A DNA stretch of 64,000 nucleotides, from positions 806,001 to 870,000 of the forward strand of contig JAIXMG010000002.1 in the NCBI GenBank assembly GCA_025201345.1, written 5' to 3'. Positions 45,684 to 57,214 of the stretch are shown piece after piece. This DNA comes from Thamnidium elegans (Eukaryota; Mucoromycota; Mucoromycetes; Mucorales; Mucoraceae). The notes below the pieces were generated by a model. The model had not been told where the DNA came from and did no database searches. It worked only from the letters and a program-made list of their open reading frames with translations. Position 1 is the first letter of the stretch, and every line of letters begins with the position of its first letter. A program made the translations under genes and the position numbers.

Positions 45684-47297
45684 ATGACAGGTAAAACCAA
45701 AAAGTAACCACAATTCTTTTTTTTTTTTTTTAAAAAAAGCTTAAACCTAACAACTCTATAGAGAAACATCCACTGTAAGTATTAAATACTTTCTGTATAA
45801 AAAGTATTTTGTGTATATTAACACACACATACTATTCTTTTTCTTTTTCGTTTTTAAAAAAAAAGTGAATCACCACCTCCTTACACAGAGACTTCAACAG
45901 CTTCTGCACCGCCAGACTACGACACAGCACATCATCAACCTAGCAACTTGGAATCTCCCGCTTCGCCTTCACCATCAACCGATTCCGCCACTGACGCCAA
46001 TGACCATTACAACAGAAGGCGATCACCGCTCTTGCAAAACATCAGTTACGATTCCATGCGAGGGCCCATTGGCAACATTATGAGCATGACCGAAGCATTA
46101 ATAGGTAACGCCACCAGTGCTGCCAACGCCGCTTTAGGTTCCCCTGGTTCATCATCAGCTGCTGATTTGGGTGCCAATGTATCTCGATCTGCCAATGCAT
46201 TAGCCACTAATGTTTCCAAGACTGCAATGGATCTTGTAGGTGGATTTATCAACAAACGCGAATTTCAAAGACAGGCGAGAAGAAGTAATCGCAGAGGTCA
46301 TCGGAAGGGGTCTGAACAAGATACAGCTGACTCATCTTCTTCTGAAGTACCTTATCAAACTTATCGCCCACGACACTGCAGCAATACTAGTGGTGGCAGC
46401 AGCAGCAGCAGCAGCGGTAGCGGCAGCGGTAGCGACCGTAGTAGTGTAGGCGGTAATAGTGTAGGTGGTAGTAGTATAGGTGGTAGTGCGGGTGGCAGTA
46501 GCGCAAGTGGTGGTGATAGTAGTGCATGCGGTAGTACCAACAGTGGATCAAGCAATTCTTCCCCAGAAAGAAACACAACATCCGATTGCGATTCTAACGC
46601 CGATAGTCAACTACAAATCATCAAACACAACAGTGCACTTGAACTGAACAAAAGCTGGTCTGGTTCATCTTGTTTCTTAAAGACAGCCAACGGTTCACTT
46701 ACAGTACACGGCTCACTTTCTGCCAGTGACGATATCAATCTCGAGAACACCAACGGTATTGTAGCAATTGACGGTCAATTGTTAGCCAGTAACTTGATCC
46801 GAGTCAAATCCAGTAACGGTACATTCACTGTCCGAGGTGACTCAATTATTTCTAATAAGCTTGACGTGTCTCTCACCAACGCTCCACTTAACATCCGAAG
46901 CTTTATCCAAGCGACGTACATCAATTTAAAGACCAAAAACGCGCCTGTAAATTTAAGTAATGTATCCTTAGGAAAAGAACTCACTGTCAAAACGTCCAAC
47001 GCACCTATCGATATTCACATCTTGGATATCTCAAATGATACAGCCTCCATCCACATTGAGACATCTAATGCATCCGTCAATGTGTTTGTACCGAGTTCAT
47101 TTGCTGGTTACTTTAGCGTAAAGTCAAATAGTAACGGATCTGTTAACGTGTCTGCGAAATCCACTGAACAATCTTTATTGCACTTCGATACTAATGAAAA
47201 GTCAAAAAAGGAAGGTGTATGCAAAAACGTGAATAACAAGTCCAACTTTGAAATCACTATAAAGACTTCAAATGCTGTAGCAAACTTATATATCTAA
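45684..47297 (+). CDS. DUF4097 (adhesin-like beta-repeat) protein, first tandem copy
   Basis: Three exons are proposed: 45684-45690 (ATGACAG), a 13-nt microexon 45762-45774 and 45866-47297, giving 1452 nt and 483 residues that start MTEKHPLESPPPYTE. The phases close exactly, but the two tiny exons rest on splice sites alone. The N-terminal half is low complexity: PPPY, Ser/Gly runs encoded by AGC/GGT repeats at about 46390-46530. The C-terminal half has repeated beta-strand units of the DUF4097 type (FLKTANGSLTVHGSL, LENTNGIVAIDGQL, VKSSNGTFTVRG, LKTKNAPVNLSN, VKTSNAPIDIHI, IETSNASVNVFV). No membrane segment is seen, unlike the next gene. The function of the family in fungi is unknown. Confidence 0.72.
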
Positions 47298-47436
47298 GCC
47301 GTTTATGTCATAGTGCATAAATAAAAGGAGAAAAAAAGAGGCTATAAAAAGTTGTAGTTTTTTTTTCTTCTTTCTCTTTCTTTCATTTATCACCTTTTTT
47401 TCTCTTTTTTTTTCTCTTTTTTTTTCTTTTTACCCT

Positions 47437-49126
47437 ATGTCTAACCCAAAGTCATTCTATAATCAAGCTGGTATATTTAAAATAAAGAAAATAAACTCTC
47501 CTTTTTTTAAAAAATATAAATATAGATTATAGTGCGGGTAGTGGTAGTCGTGCACCCGTGATCCATAAACCCGACGAAGTATCTGCGTCTGATTTATTAC
47601 CGCCTCCTCCTTACAGCCCGGATCCCACCCGCAAGAGCTCAGACAGTACAGCCACCTACGGCAGTACTGAACAGCAACAAGTTGGTCTCCTAAGTCAACA
47701 ATCACAGCCCTTTCAATCTAAAAAGATACCGCATTGGAGTCCTACTAGTAGCACTAATAGTAAGTAAATATTTGTCTTTTGTTTATACACATTTTTATAC
47801 TCAAAACAATCTGATTTAGACCAATCATCAACGCCACGCCAAGATCACGCTTCTATTCCAGTTACTTTCGATCGTCCACCTACAAGTCGTCGAAGACCAA
47901 ATGGAGACCCAGGCTGCTGTCGTAAATGGTGCAAATACTTGATTGCTGCCATTTTAATCTGGTTAGTTTTATTACTAAACAGTGACAAGATTGGTCTTAC
48001 ACCACCTACGGAGGCACCTCCAAGCACTGTATGTGCTAACAGCCCTATTGCTTGGCAAGATATACCTCGTATGATTGATTTTGAACAAAACGTTGAATTT
48101 GTTTTACGAGGTCGTGTTACTGGTGGCAGGTTGGTACTTACTCCTTTAGAAGATCGACATGGTGGCACCATCTTTTCCGAAATCCAATTTACGCCTTCTT
48201 CATTAGACGAACAAATGAATTTTAGCGTAGAAAAACGAGACGATACTACCGTTTTGACTGTGACCATGCCAGATACTCTAACCTCTGATGAGTGCATTAA
48301 TTTAAATATGGAGATCAGGTTACCTTACTCTGCTGACTTTGTACGTATTGATGCTGCTAATATTGATGTGCTTGTGCATCCATTTGTAAAAGACGTGCGT
48401 TATGTTGATATACAAACATCAAATGGAAAGTTAGATTTAGATAGGTGGTCTGGTGAATCTATTAAATTGGTTACGAGTAACGATGAAATGAAAGTTGGTA
48501 GTTTAATTGCTGGTAGTTCCATCTATATTCAAAACAGTAATGAAGCTATTCATTTATCTCAAAACATCGAGGCTAAGAATCGTGTTGATATTCGTAATAC
48601 AAATGGGTTAATTGAAGCACTCGGAAAAATAACCGCTGATAATTCCATCAAGGTCCAAACAAGCAATGAATTAGTCCGATTGGGCGCTTTAGCTGCTGAT
48701 GATGTATTTGTAGAGAGCTCAAATCGAGCTGTAAAAATAGAAAGTATTGTATCAAAAGTACAGGTCGTCGTCAAGACTTCCAACGGTCCTATTGATTTAA
48801 GTGTAGCTGGAGAAAAGAATAACAGAGTAGTTATTTCTACTAGTAGCGAATCTGTTAATTTGCATATGGTACGTGTAAAGTTTTTTTTTTTTTTTACAAG
48901 TTTTTAAATTATTCATCTTTTATATATACATATATAGACGAGCGAATTTGAAGGACATTTCGTAATGAGTACTTCAAATGGCCCAGTAATAATTGAAGAC
49001 GATAGAGATATAAAATACCAAGATAATTTGGAATACTTGAAAAGAGGCGAAAAAGGAACCCGAGGCAAAGGAGACTTGACTGTAACAACTAGTAATTCAG
49101 ATATCTATGTAGCCTTTGACGTATAA
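47437..49126 (+). CDS. DUF4097 membrane-anchored protein, second tandem copy
   Basis: Four exons (47437-47470, 47526-47759, 47820-48868, 48938-49126) give 1506 nt and 501 residues. The N-terminus is Pro/Ser/Gln-rich with PPPPYSPDP. A cluster GCCRKWCKY then leads into one membrane helix (LIAAILIWLVLLL, about residues 128-140). The C-terminal part repeats the DUF4097 strand unit (IQTSNGKLDLD, VTSNDEMKVGSL, IQNSNEAIHLS, IRNTNGLIEALG, VQTSNELVRLG, VKTSNGPIDLS, TSNGPVIIED). It is probably a type II membrane protein with a beta-helix-like outer domain. It sits 140 bp after the first copy in the same orientation, so the pair looks like an old tandem duplication. Confidence 0.82.
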
Positions 49127-49254
49127 CTTGATTTATTTTTATTATTACTATTATTAATTATTATTAAAAGAAAAAAGGGGCTATATTATATATACACACA
49201 CGCACACACAGACATATTCATAGGATATTTTTTTTTGTTTGTTATTGTTTGTTA

Positions 49255-50478
49255 TTACAAGTGTTCATGAATCAATTCATCTTCTTCTTCGTCTTCAGGC
49301 ATTCTTCTATTAGCGTTTCCCATTTGCTCCAAATTGCCTCTCTTTTTCTCAGCAGCGGCCATAACACCTTTAGCAGCACGAGGTTCCATTTCCTCAAAGG
49401 TTTGCCACACATACTGTTTTAAAGATTTAGCTCCAGGTAAATCTTGAATTAAATTGGCAATGGTAGGGTGCTTGAATCCGTAATAATCAGGTCCACTAGC
49501 TGAATTAGAATGATCTCGATGGCGAATTTCATTGGATTTACGAACGACTACAGTCCATGCTCCTGTTGCTGAGTTGGCAATAATTGGTTCGTCAGGCATA
49601 TCCGCTGCAACCACATGAAAACGTGGTGAATCACCACCGTCAAGAATAGTAGATGTGATTACTGTGTTACTGTGAGGGTCAATCATACTAGGATACGTTC
49701 TATTTTTTTTTTTGAGGGTTTTAATTTTAATAATAAATTGGTTTAGTTATATTTTTACCTGCTAACTGTATATCCTACTGGGAATATATACCGTTCATTA
49801 TGAAAACTAGGTCTGTCAGTAACAATAGTACCTAAACGCAATACCGTCAATACACCAATCTGCTGAGGCAACTTAGGGTTTCCATATTCATCTCGATCAA
49901 TGGGCTGTACGCGACGAGTTTTTACTGAAAGACTTGTTAACTTGGATCGCTTTGGTGCAGTAGTTGCAGTAACAGTAACATCTGATTTCTGTGCCAGTTT
50001 CTTTAATATCTTTGATTTCGCCGCTATAGAATTAGTACATGCTGCAATTTCTACATCATCGTCCGTATCTGATAAATCACTGTATACATCACTATCACTA
50101 TCATCTGATACAACATTTTCTAATCGTCCAATATTATCCAACAAGAGACTATATAAAACTTTTTTTTTAGTTATCCCGCATAAAAATAGAATAAAAGGGA
50201 AATTATATTTTACTTTCTTTCAAATGTAAGTGTACGGATTTTCTTTTTGGCGTAGAAATATTCTTTATTTAACCCATTGTTTATCTATATGAACAGGCGT
50301 GAATATTTTATTTATTTCAGGTATCGATATATTTTATTTTTACCTCTGTAATTTCCTTCATTTTACGTTTCAATAGTTTATATTCTGACGCTATTGGTGA
50401 GGTCTCTTCTGTAGTGTCATTGGGTTTATTGTGAGGGTATTGTTGAATGGGAGAAAAATGCGGTACTGGTTGGTCCAT
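49255..50478 (-). CDS. FYR-domain (FYRN/FYRC) nuclear protein, TBRG1-like
   Basis: Four exons (50478-50344, 50284-50214, 50148-49759, 49699-49255) give 1041 nt and 346 residues. A short helical segment (SEYKLLKRKMKEITEINNG, KIRTLTFERNLLLDNI) is followed by an acidic Asp/Ser stretch. The FYRN half follows (IGVLTVLRLGTIVTDRPSFH, ERYIFPVGYTVSRTYPSM), then the FYRC half (RFHVVAADMPDEPIIANSAT, GAWTVVVRKSNEIRHRDHSN, DYYGFKHPTIANLIQDLPGA). FYR domains occur in chromatin proteins such as MLL/KMT2 and in TBRG1; the short architecture here fits TBRG1-type proteins. A role in chromatin or transcription is inferred. Confidence 0.82.
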
Positions 50479-50763
50479 CGTGTGAGAGAAGAGAGGGTAT
50501 AAAAAATTATACGTGTGTGAAAAAATTATATATAAAAAAAAAGTAAACTAGGAAGAGGAGGGGTTATACAGTGTTCTTTAAGAGCCAATGAGCGCTTTTT
50601 CAAAAAAAAAAAAAAAAAAAAGTGCACCCCAAGGAGAGGAACTGGGCTCAATAAGGACGGAAAAATAATTTTCACTGCGCAGAGGCAGTTCTTTATTTCC
50701 CCCCTAAGGTTTTAAACTAACGGGATTTACACGCTAGAATACTATTATACTGATACACTACCT

Positions 50764-51059
50764 CTACTTTTTTTCTGAAAGATTCAGTAATGTTGACAGT
50801 AGGATTAATCGTTCCTGTAGCAACTATTAGCTTAGTGCCTATTATATACTCTCCTTTTAGTATCTTGACTTTTATTTTTTATCATATCCAGAAGCTTATG
50901 AATTACATACATTGAAAATAAAGGCTTTATTACCTTGTATGTCTGGGATAAGCTTGTCACCAAGCTCTTGTACTTAGCAAGAAGCATTTGATTACTACGG
51001 AACATAGCTGCACTTGTTTCAGCTTCACGTTCAATGTTTTCACGATACTGTTCACTCAT
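50764..51059 (-). CDS. Small 61-residue helical protein
   Basis: Two exons, 51059-50934 and 50823-50764, give 186 nt: MSEQYRENIEREAETSAAMF... joined in phase to LLQERLILLSTLLNLSEKK and a stop. The first donor (TACAAG|GTAATA) and the acceptor (GCTAATAG|TTGC) are good. The translation is predicted to be mostly helix with a heptad-like pattern, so it could be a subunit of a small coiled-coil complex. I do not recognise the family, and no homologue comes to mind. The unspliced reading would end in a different low-complexity tail. Confidence 0.55.
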
Positions 51060-52044
51060 TTTAATGGAAATAACTTTTCTCTGTTTTTTCGATAAAATAA
51101 TGAAAGAAAAAAATAAATTGTATAATTGTATGTTGCGAAGGTAATGAATCAAAATAGGTAAAAATAAAAGGAAATAAAACTTGTATTTTTTTTTTCGATA
51201 CTGTCTCCAGAACCCATAAATATCAAATTGAATCAATATTCTAGGAAAATAAAAAAGAAAATACATAATACAAAGTGAGAAAGAGAATCTTTTATATTCA
51301 ATTTATTTATACTGTATTATTTTCTACTGTAGTATATTTTAACCTATCAATACCGACATACTATACACACTGTCAATTTTTCTTTTTTATTTTAATCTTT
51401 AAATCATAAACAATTTTTTTTTATTACAACTATGCACACATGGATGTTGACGATACGCAAAAGGTTTTAAATAATTGCTGCTGGAAAGTATTTAACTTCG
51501 ACTTAATTCGTCGACGTGGCGATAGGTCATCTCACTCGCTTGAAATCGAAAAATTATAACTTTAAAGTTTATTGGCACCTTTTGTTTGAGGGAACTATGT
51601 GTACACTTTAAAAGATCTGATAAGTACAATATCTAGTGAAAATAGATAGTTTTAACATGACAGCAATACTCAGCCACTACGGCTGAATTTTCTAATACAG
51701 CGAAAAGGCATTATAACAATCTTAGACACCTAGGAAAACATACAGTTATATAGAAGTGTCGCTTTTTTTGTTCTTTTAAAAAAATATATTTATTTTACAG
51801 TGGTACGATCCTTTTTTCCCCCTTACAAAATAAGCCAAAAAGAGAGAATTATTTCTGATGTGACTGGCCATCAAAATTTTACTCTTATTTATTTACTCTT
51901 ACAATATGGTGATTCCTTCGCTGTCCTTTTTTTTTTTTACTTATCTTACGCCCTATTTCATACTTAGCAACTACCTTTTATTTTATATCGTCGCTAAAAA
52001 AAACCATATTTTTTTATTTTATTTACTGAAGAAAAAAACAACAC
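51060..52044. other. Divergent promoter region upstream of the EXO1-like gene
   Basis: About 1 kb between the small gene (minus) and the EXO1-family gene (plus). The block at 51853-51891 (beginning TTCTGATGTGACTGGCCATC) recurs with few changes at 58762-58800 upstream of the second EXO1-like copy. Otherwise the region is AT-rich. Confidence 0.5.
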
Positions 52045-53815
52045 ATGGGAATTCAAGGTTTGATACCTTTATTAAAATCAATTCAAAAACCTGTTGAAAT
52101 CAGCGAGTACGCAGGTCAAGTAGTTGCAGTAGATGGTCACTGTTGGCTTCATCGTGGCGCTTTTAGTTGTGCTTCTGAACTTGCTAGGGGAATTGAAACC
52201 AACGCGTACGTTTTACATTTTAAACTTTTTAATTGTAAATCTTATTTATTTTAAAAAAAATAGATTTGTTGAATATTTCATGAACTTGGTAAAAATGTTA
52301 GTATTTTACAAGGTTGTACCAATTATCGTGTTTGATGGTCAGCAATTGCCCATTAAACAAGTTACAACAGATTCTCGTGCTACGTAAGTAATATTTTTTT
52401 ATGAGGAACATTTTCCATATGTATTAATTTCTTCTTTTTTTTTTATTGTAGTTTTCGTTCTACTAAACTTAAAGAGGGCAAAGCATTATTAAAGGATGGT
52501 AAAATTAGCGAAGCCAATAAATGCTTCCAACAAGCAATTAGTATCATACCTTCTATGGTTGCTAAAGTCATCAAGGTACGTCATACGTTGCATGTATATG
52601 TATATTATAAAGATTCCCAAGTCTGAAACGAGTTGTTTATGATTTTAGGAGTTGGATCGACATAAAGTTCAACATATCGTCTCACCTTACGAAGCTGATC
52701 CACAATTAGCTTATATGTTAAAGTCTGGTCAAGTGAAAGCAGTTATTACAGAAGATTCCGATTTATTGGCTTTTGGTTGCTCAAATGTTATTTTTAAAAT
52801 GGACCGCTCTGGTGAAGGTGTACAAATCTCTTACACAGATGTCTTTGATCAAGTTGCTGGTATTACGGATGCTCATAAATTCAGATATATGTGTATCCTC
52901 TCTGGTTGTGATTACCTTCCATCTTTACCTGGTATCGGTTTAAGAAAAGCGTCTGATATTGTCAAGGGACGCAAAACTATTAAAGATATCTTACAAGTCG
53001 TTCAAAATCGATTCGCGAAAGAGATTGCTAATGAATACAGTGACAAGTTTGCGAAAGCTGATGCAGCCTTCTTATACCAATTCGTATTTGATCCCACCTC
53101 TCGTACCTATGTTCGATTAAATCCTTTACCCCAGGATATTAAAGTTGATCATTTGTCTGGACTTGGTGAATCACCACAAAACCGTGATATTCCTTTACTC
53201 AAATCAAACAATGCCATTCATCTTGATCATGATCGTATCTTAAAGGAGTCTAATAAGGAGAACATTGACCCTTTTGCTCAATTGGGCACTTCTGAATTCA
53301 ACGAGTTTGAATTTGATGATAAAGCTTTACAAGATATGGAAATCTTGTTGAAAAAGGTTGAACCTGTCGTTAAGCCTAGCTTACCGCCACCCTCATCTTC
53401 GCCTCCGCCTCGTATGTTTGGACCAAGGTATATTTCTTCCCCTCTCAAGTCCATCACCAATGTAAATAGCTCTCTTCCTCGTTCCGTCCCTTCTGTAAAT
53501 ACAACAACTGACAGAGCCAGACTTACAGCATTGCTTAAACCAAAGATGAGTACATTTACTGTCTGGAAGGATAAAGAACTTCCCAAGAAGCCAACAAAAT
53601 CAATCTTTCGCGCTCGTTCTCCACCGCCACCATCTTCCTTTAAACCCGTTCTTAATAAAGAGAATGTGGTTCATACCCCTCCTTCCATCAAATACCAATC
53701 GTCCCAAAAGCGCAAGTCGATTTTAGCCGATTACCCTGACCCCTTTGCCAAGATAAAGAAACCTTTTGCTTTGGCTGATACTTCCATCGTAAGACGGGGT
53801 ATTTGTAAAAAGTGA
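52045..53815 (+). CDS. EXO1: EXO1-family 5'-3' exonuclease / flap endonuclease, intact copy
   Basis: Four exons (52045-52205, 52264-52383, 52452-52575, 52649-53815) give 1572 nt and 523 residues. The N domain starts at MGIQGLIPLLKSI. Catalytic acids align with EXO1 numbering: Asp30 (AVDGHCW), Asp78 (VFDGQQLP), Glu150 and Asp152 (PYEADPQLAYM), Asp171 and Asp173 (ITEDSDLLAFG) and Asp223 (LSGCDYLPSLPGIG, with the helix-hairpin-helix DNA-binding loop). The block EGKALLKDGKISEANKCFQQ is the helical arch unique to EXO1. The enzyme resects DNA ends and excises DNA in mismatch repair. The C-terminal 200 residues are Pro/Ser-rich and end in RKSILADYPDPFAK and a basic tail. Confidence 0.92.
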
Positions 53816-53926
53816 AAAGTGAAAAGTGAAACAAATAAATAGTTTATGTGTATATATAATTTTAGTTAATATTTAATAAAGTGCTTGAATATTTTCGGTT
53901 AGTATTTAATAAGAGTTTGTCCATTG

Positions 53927-53963
<37 letters not shown>

Positions 53964-54292
53964 AGATCGAGGTCACCCCAGTACGGAATCGTATCATTTG
54001 ATTCTTCGAAATCAAGAAAAAGTTTCTTAATCCTGTAGTAAGCATGTTTTGATACTTGCTTATAAACTGCTTCAGGAACAACTGCGCCGGCTGTTGTATC
54101 CAAGTAATATACAGTAATATAATTTATATCTAGTTTTACACAAAACTATACACAAATGTAATATTAGCTACATATTACTTAGGTCTTATTACTATTCTAT
54201 ATATCGACGAGATTAATGTAATAACAAAGTATTAGTATAACAAGCTATTGAAGTGACATAATTATATAAATACACCATTTCTATAATCAGAC
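53816..54292. other. 3' flank of EXO1 with long T-run
   Basis: Just after the stop there are three copies of AAAAGTG. A T-run of about 29 nt is near 53931-53959. On the minus strand 54103-53960 a short frame reads TTAGAVVPEAVYKQVSKHAY and DFEESNDTIPYWGDL; it looks like an exon remnant, but I do not recognise it. Confidence 0.35.
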
Positions 54293-54995
54293 ATGTTATT
54301 TTTCAATAGTAGACAAAGCATTGGTTTTGGGAGCCATCAGAAAGAAACAATAAGAAGACGAAGAATATTTAAGAAAAAAAAAAATTACAACAATATCGAA
54401 AATTGTAATGTTTCGCAGACCGAGAACTATGAAATATATATTTTATGGTGGAAAACAAACCTTAACTATTCGTCGTATATTCATTTTCTAAAAATTCCTG
54501 AATGCTCCAAGTGTCAAGCACATGTTTTGTCAAGATACTATAACTCCCAGCATTTTGGCGTTTCCTCTTCTTGTAATTTGGACGAAAGTGCGTTGTTCTT
54601 CGTAGGCAAAAAGACTATAACTATTGGACAAAAGCATCTTTCAGCTTTTCATAATCATTTACAGCACAAGTGCCACATAATCGCATCACAGCAATAAAAA
54701 GCTATGTGCCGATAATGTTGTAGTTGCGACCGATACTCTTTTTGTTTATAAATATGCCAAAATCTTGAGCATATTTAACTATCGTTCGAAAACTCTGGCC
54801 CTTGTCTACTTTTACCAGAATATCAGTTTAAATGCTGCTGGTATTCCGTACTGCAATATTACGGAGAAATCACAGTCTAATATGATGAAGAGTTCTGTAG
54901 TCATTGTCACTTCTTCCTTTGTTTTCCCTTTTGGTTTATTAAATTCTTTAAATGATGGTATGGCTTATTTTATTTGGCCTCAAACGAGAAGAGAA
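54293..54995. other. Unassigned open frames, possibly a decayed gene
   Basis: Plus-strand frames at 54293-54697 (134 codons) and 54765-55049 (94 codons) are moderately complex (for example PECSKCQAHVLSRYYNSQHF) and lie close together in different frames. The Cys/His content recalls the zinc-ribbon end of transposases, but no motif is decisive. I would not call a functional gene. Confidence 0.3.
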
Positions 54996-55938
54996 TTAGT
55001 TAAAACCGATCCTGGAAGCGATATATTTATAATGAACTTCGTTATTTAGCCTCAAAGCAAGTAAAGTAATAAAAACCGTCATTTGTGACAAAAACTTTAT
55101 TATTCGTTTTTTTTTAACAAAAATTAATTTATTTGACTGCAAATGATGCTGAAGTATCAGAAATAATTGATACTGAAATGACGGAAGCAAACGATGTTGA
55201 AATTCCAGAAGTAATTGACACAGAAATGACAGAGGCAAATGATGTTGAAATTTCAGAAATAATCGATACAGAAATGTCAGAAGTCTTTTGAATAGGTCCA
55301 GGGGAAGATCTATATCATTAACTTCTGACATTTCAACATCATTTGCCTCTGTCATTTCTGTGTCAATTACTTCTGGAATTTCAACATCGTTTGCTTCCGT
55401 CATTTCAGTATCAATTATTTCTGATACTTCAGCATCATTTGCTTCTGTCATTTCAGTATCGATGCTGGAGTTATCAATATGAAGATGACGAAAGGAGTCG
55501 GTCAAGTCATTCAAGAGCATCTCCATATTATTTTTATCATTTTGGTCGATATCATTCATGTATACATCTTCATCTTTTTCGAGAACTGGACCATTAAAAG
55601 ATTGTTGTGTAAATTTGTGGTTTCTTTTTTGACATATTGGCCCTATTGTTTCACTATCACTGTCTATTAAAAAGTTATTATGTAATGAGTAACGAAAAAA
55701 AGGAGGATGTTTTGTATTATTCTTACTATCATTTAAGGAAGCATGGGATTCTTTAATTGACAGACTGGTCACTGTCAACGGCTGTTCATACAAAAGTTAT
55801 TTAGTAATTGCAGTGCTTCGAATGGTACTTTGAAGGTTTTAGTTTTTAAAAAAAAAGGCGACTTACTTCTCCAATTCTTTGTTTTTTATAGTCCATTACT
55901 TCCTTTTCATTCATTGGGTATGTGTATAAGTACATCAT
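54996..55938 (-). CDS. Gene with 16-residue acidic repeats, 3' end altered by an inverted duplication
   Basis: Two exons are proposed: 55938-55867 (MMYLYTYPMNEKEVMDYKKQ) and 55781-54996. The ATG may instead lie upstream in the same frame (56079). The protein has an Asn/Asp-rich region and then 16-residue repeats (IDTEMTEANDAEVSEI and variants), encoded by 48-bp units. Beyond about 55320 the frame runs through the opposite strand of the same repeats, giving an atypical Leu/Phe/Gln-rich tail to the stop at 54996. The C-terminus is therefore probably not the original one. No domain is recognised. It may be a truncated gene or a pseudogene. Confidence 0.5.
55139..55442. repeat. Perfect 113-nt inverted repeat (foldback) with 78-nt loop
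   Basis: The segment 55139-55251 is the exact reverse complement of 55330-55442 by eye; the spacer is 55252-55329. Both arms consist of the 48-bp coding repeat of the surrounding gene. The left flank carries an extra, slightly diverged repeat piece just inside the arm. A transcript across it would form a long hairpin. Confidence 0.85.
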
Positions 55939-56079
55939 TTTTTTTTTAAAAAAAGAGGCGTTAATGGTGAATGAATTATTGTGTAGGTATTTTCCTTGAG
56001 AATAAGGAACGGAAAAAATCCTCTTATATGTAGAAAAGTACGTGTTCCAGTACGTTCTTTTTCTCATATTTTTTTTCAT

Positions 56080-56533
56080 GTGAACAATTAATTAGTTACT
56101 TCCATAAATGTTCTTGTAAACAAAAGACTCTTTTTTTTTTTCATAAAATAAAAAAGATACATCAATTTATCATTAGGGAAAATTGGTATAATTAAATTGG
56201 TATAGATACAGATTATATTTCTCGCATATTCTCCTTTACAAAAAAGCGAAAAGTATTACTTGGGATGTAGGTAATACTTGTGTGAGAGAAAAAAATCTAA
56301 TAAAAAACATGCTTTCCCTCGAAGTCGTTTTTGTTTATAGCCAGAAGTGTAGATATGAAGTAAACAAATCTGCATATTTTTTTTTTTTTTTTTAACTGCC
56401 AACATTTTCACTTGTTCCTTTTTATATATACTTACTCTAGTAGTACCACCTCTTCTTATATCCAAATATAAAACTTATTATTGCTATTGAAAGATGTACC
56501 AAGAAATAGAAGTAGGTGGATAAAGCTGAAGAG

Positions 56534-56568
<35 letters not shown>

Positions 56569-57214
56569 AAAAGTACGCCTAATTTGTACTACTTTCCCTT
56601 TTTTTGCATGGTTTGTTTACTTTGTGCAAGTTAAAGATAATCAAGTTTCTTAAATACAATTTCCATGGAAAACCCTTGTTTAATTTCAGTCGACTTAGCC
56701 ATATAAACAATGGAGATAGATAATCATATGTTGATCACTACCTTTTATGTCCAATTAACTCCATCTGTATTACTGACGTATTCTGTTTACTTTCGCACAA
56801 ACCAACCACCATTCATAAAAAAAATGGCAGAGATTCCCCCTCTATTTTTTTATATAAAAAAAGAGCAGAATTCCCTCCCCCCTTTTTTTTTATAAATAAA
56901 AAAAAGAGGTTAGAGTTTCCCCACCCAAAAAAAGATATGTATATACAAATTATTGGTTTAGAGTGTCGTGGAAAGCCCATGATCGCTGTCAGGTGCGAAA
57001 GAAAACAACACCAGCAGCCTTAGTAGTATCGTTTTTACAAGCTCCCTTTTTTCTCTTTTTCGCTAAGAAAAAAAAAGGAAAAAAATCGCAGCTCTTGATA
57101 CTCCTTTTCTTTGTCTAATACTTGCAAATATTTCCATCCTAATAATAATTCAGCACCTAAACGATAAAATATATTGCATTTAGCTTTTTTTCTTTTCAAA
57201 ACAAATCAATTAGC
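56080..57214. other. AT-rich intergenic region with homopolymer runs
   Basis: About 1.1 kb without a convincing gene. An A-run of about 29 nt is at 56538-56566, T-runs are at 56378-56393 and 57185-57192, and a C-rich patch is near 56872-56925. Short frames at 56256-56465 and 56710-56895 are low complexity. Confidence 0.4.

Noticed and set aside
45811..46083. His/Gln-rich plus-strand frame before the DUF4097 gene
   Set aside because: It is an out-of-frame reading of the real exon 45866-47297.
47845..48297. Minus-strand frame of 150 codons opposite the second DUF4097 gene
   Set aside because: The plus-strand exon has clear repeat-domain text and good splice sites; the antisense frame has none.
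55139..55442. Possible CRISPR-like repeat array
   Set aside because: The repeats are contiguous 48-bp coding units and an inverted copy, without unique spacers, in a eukaryotic gene.
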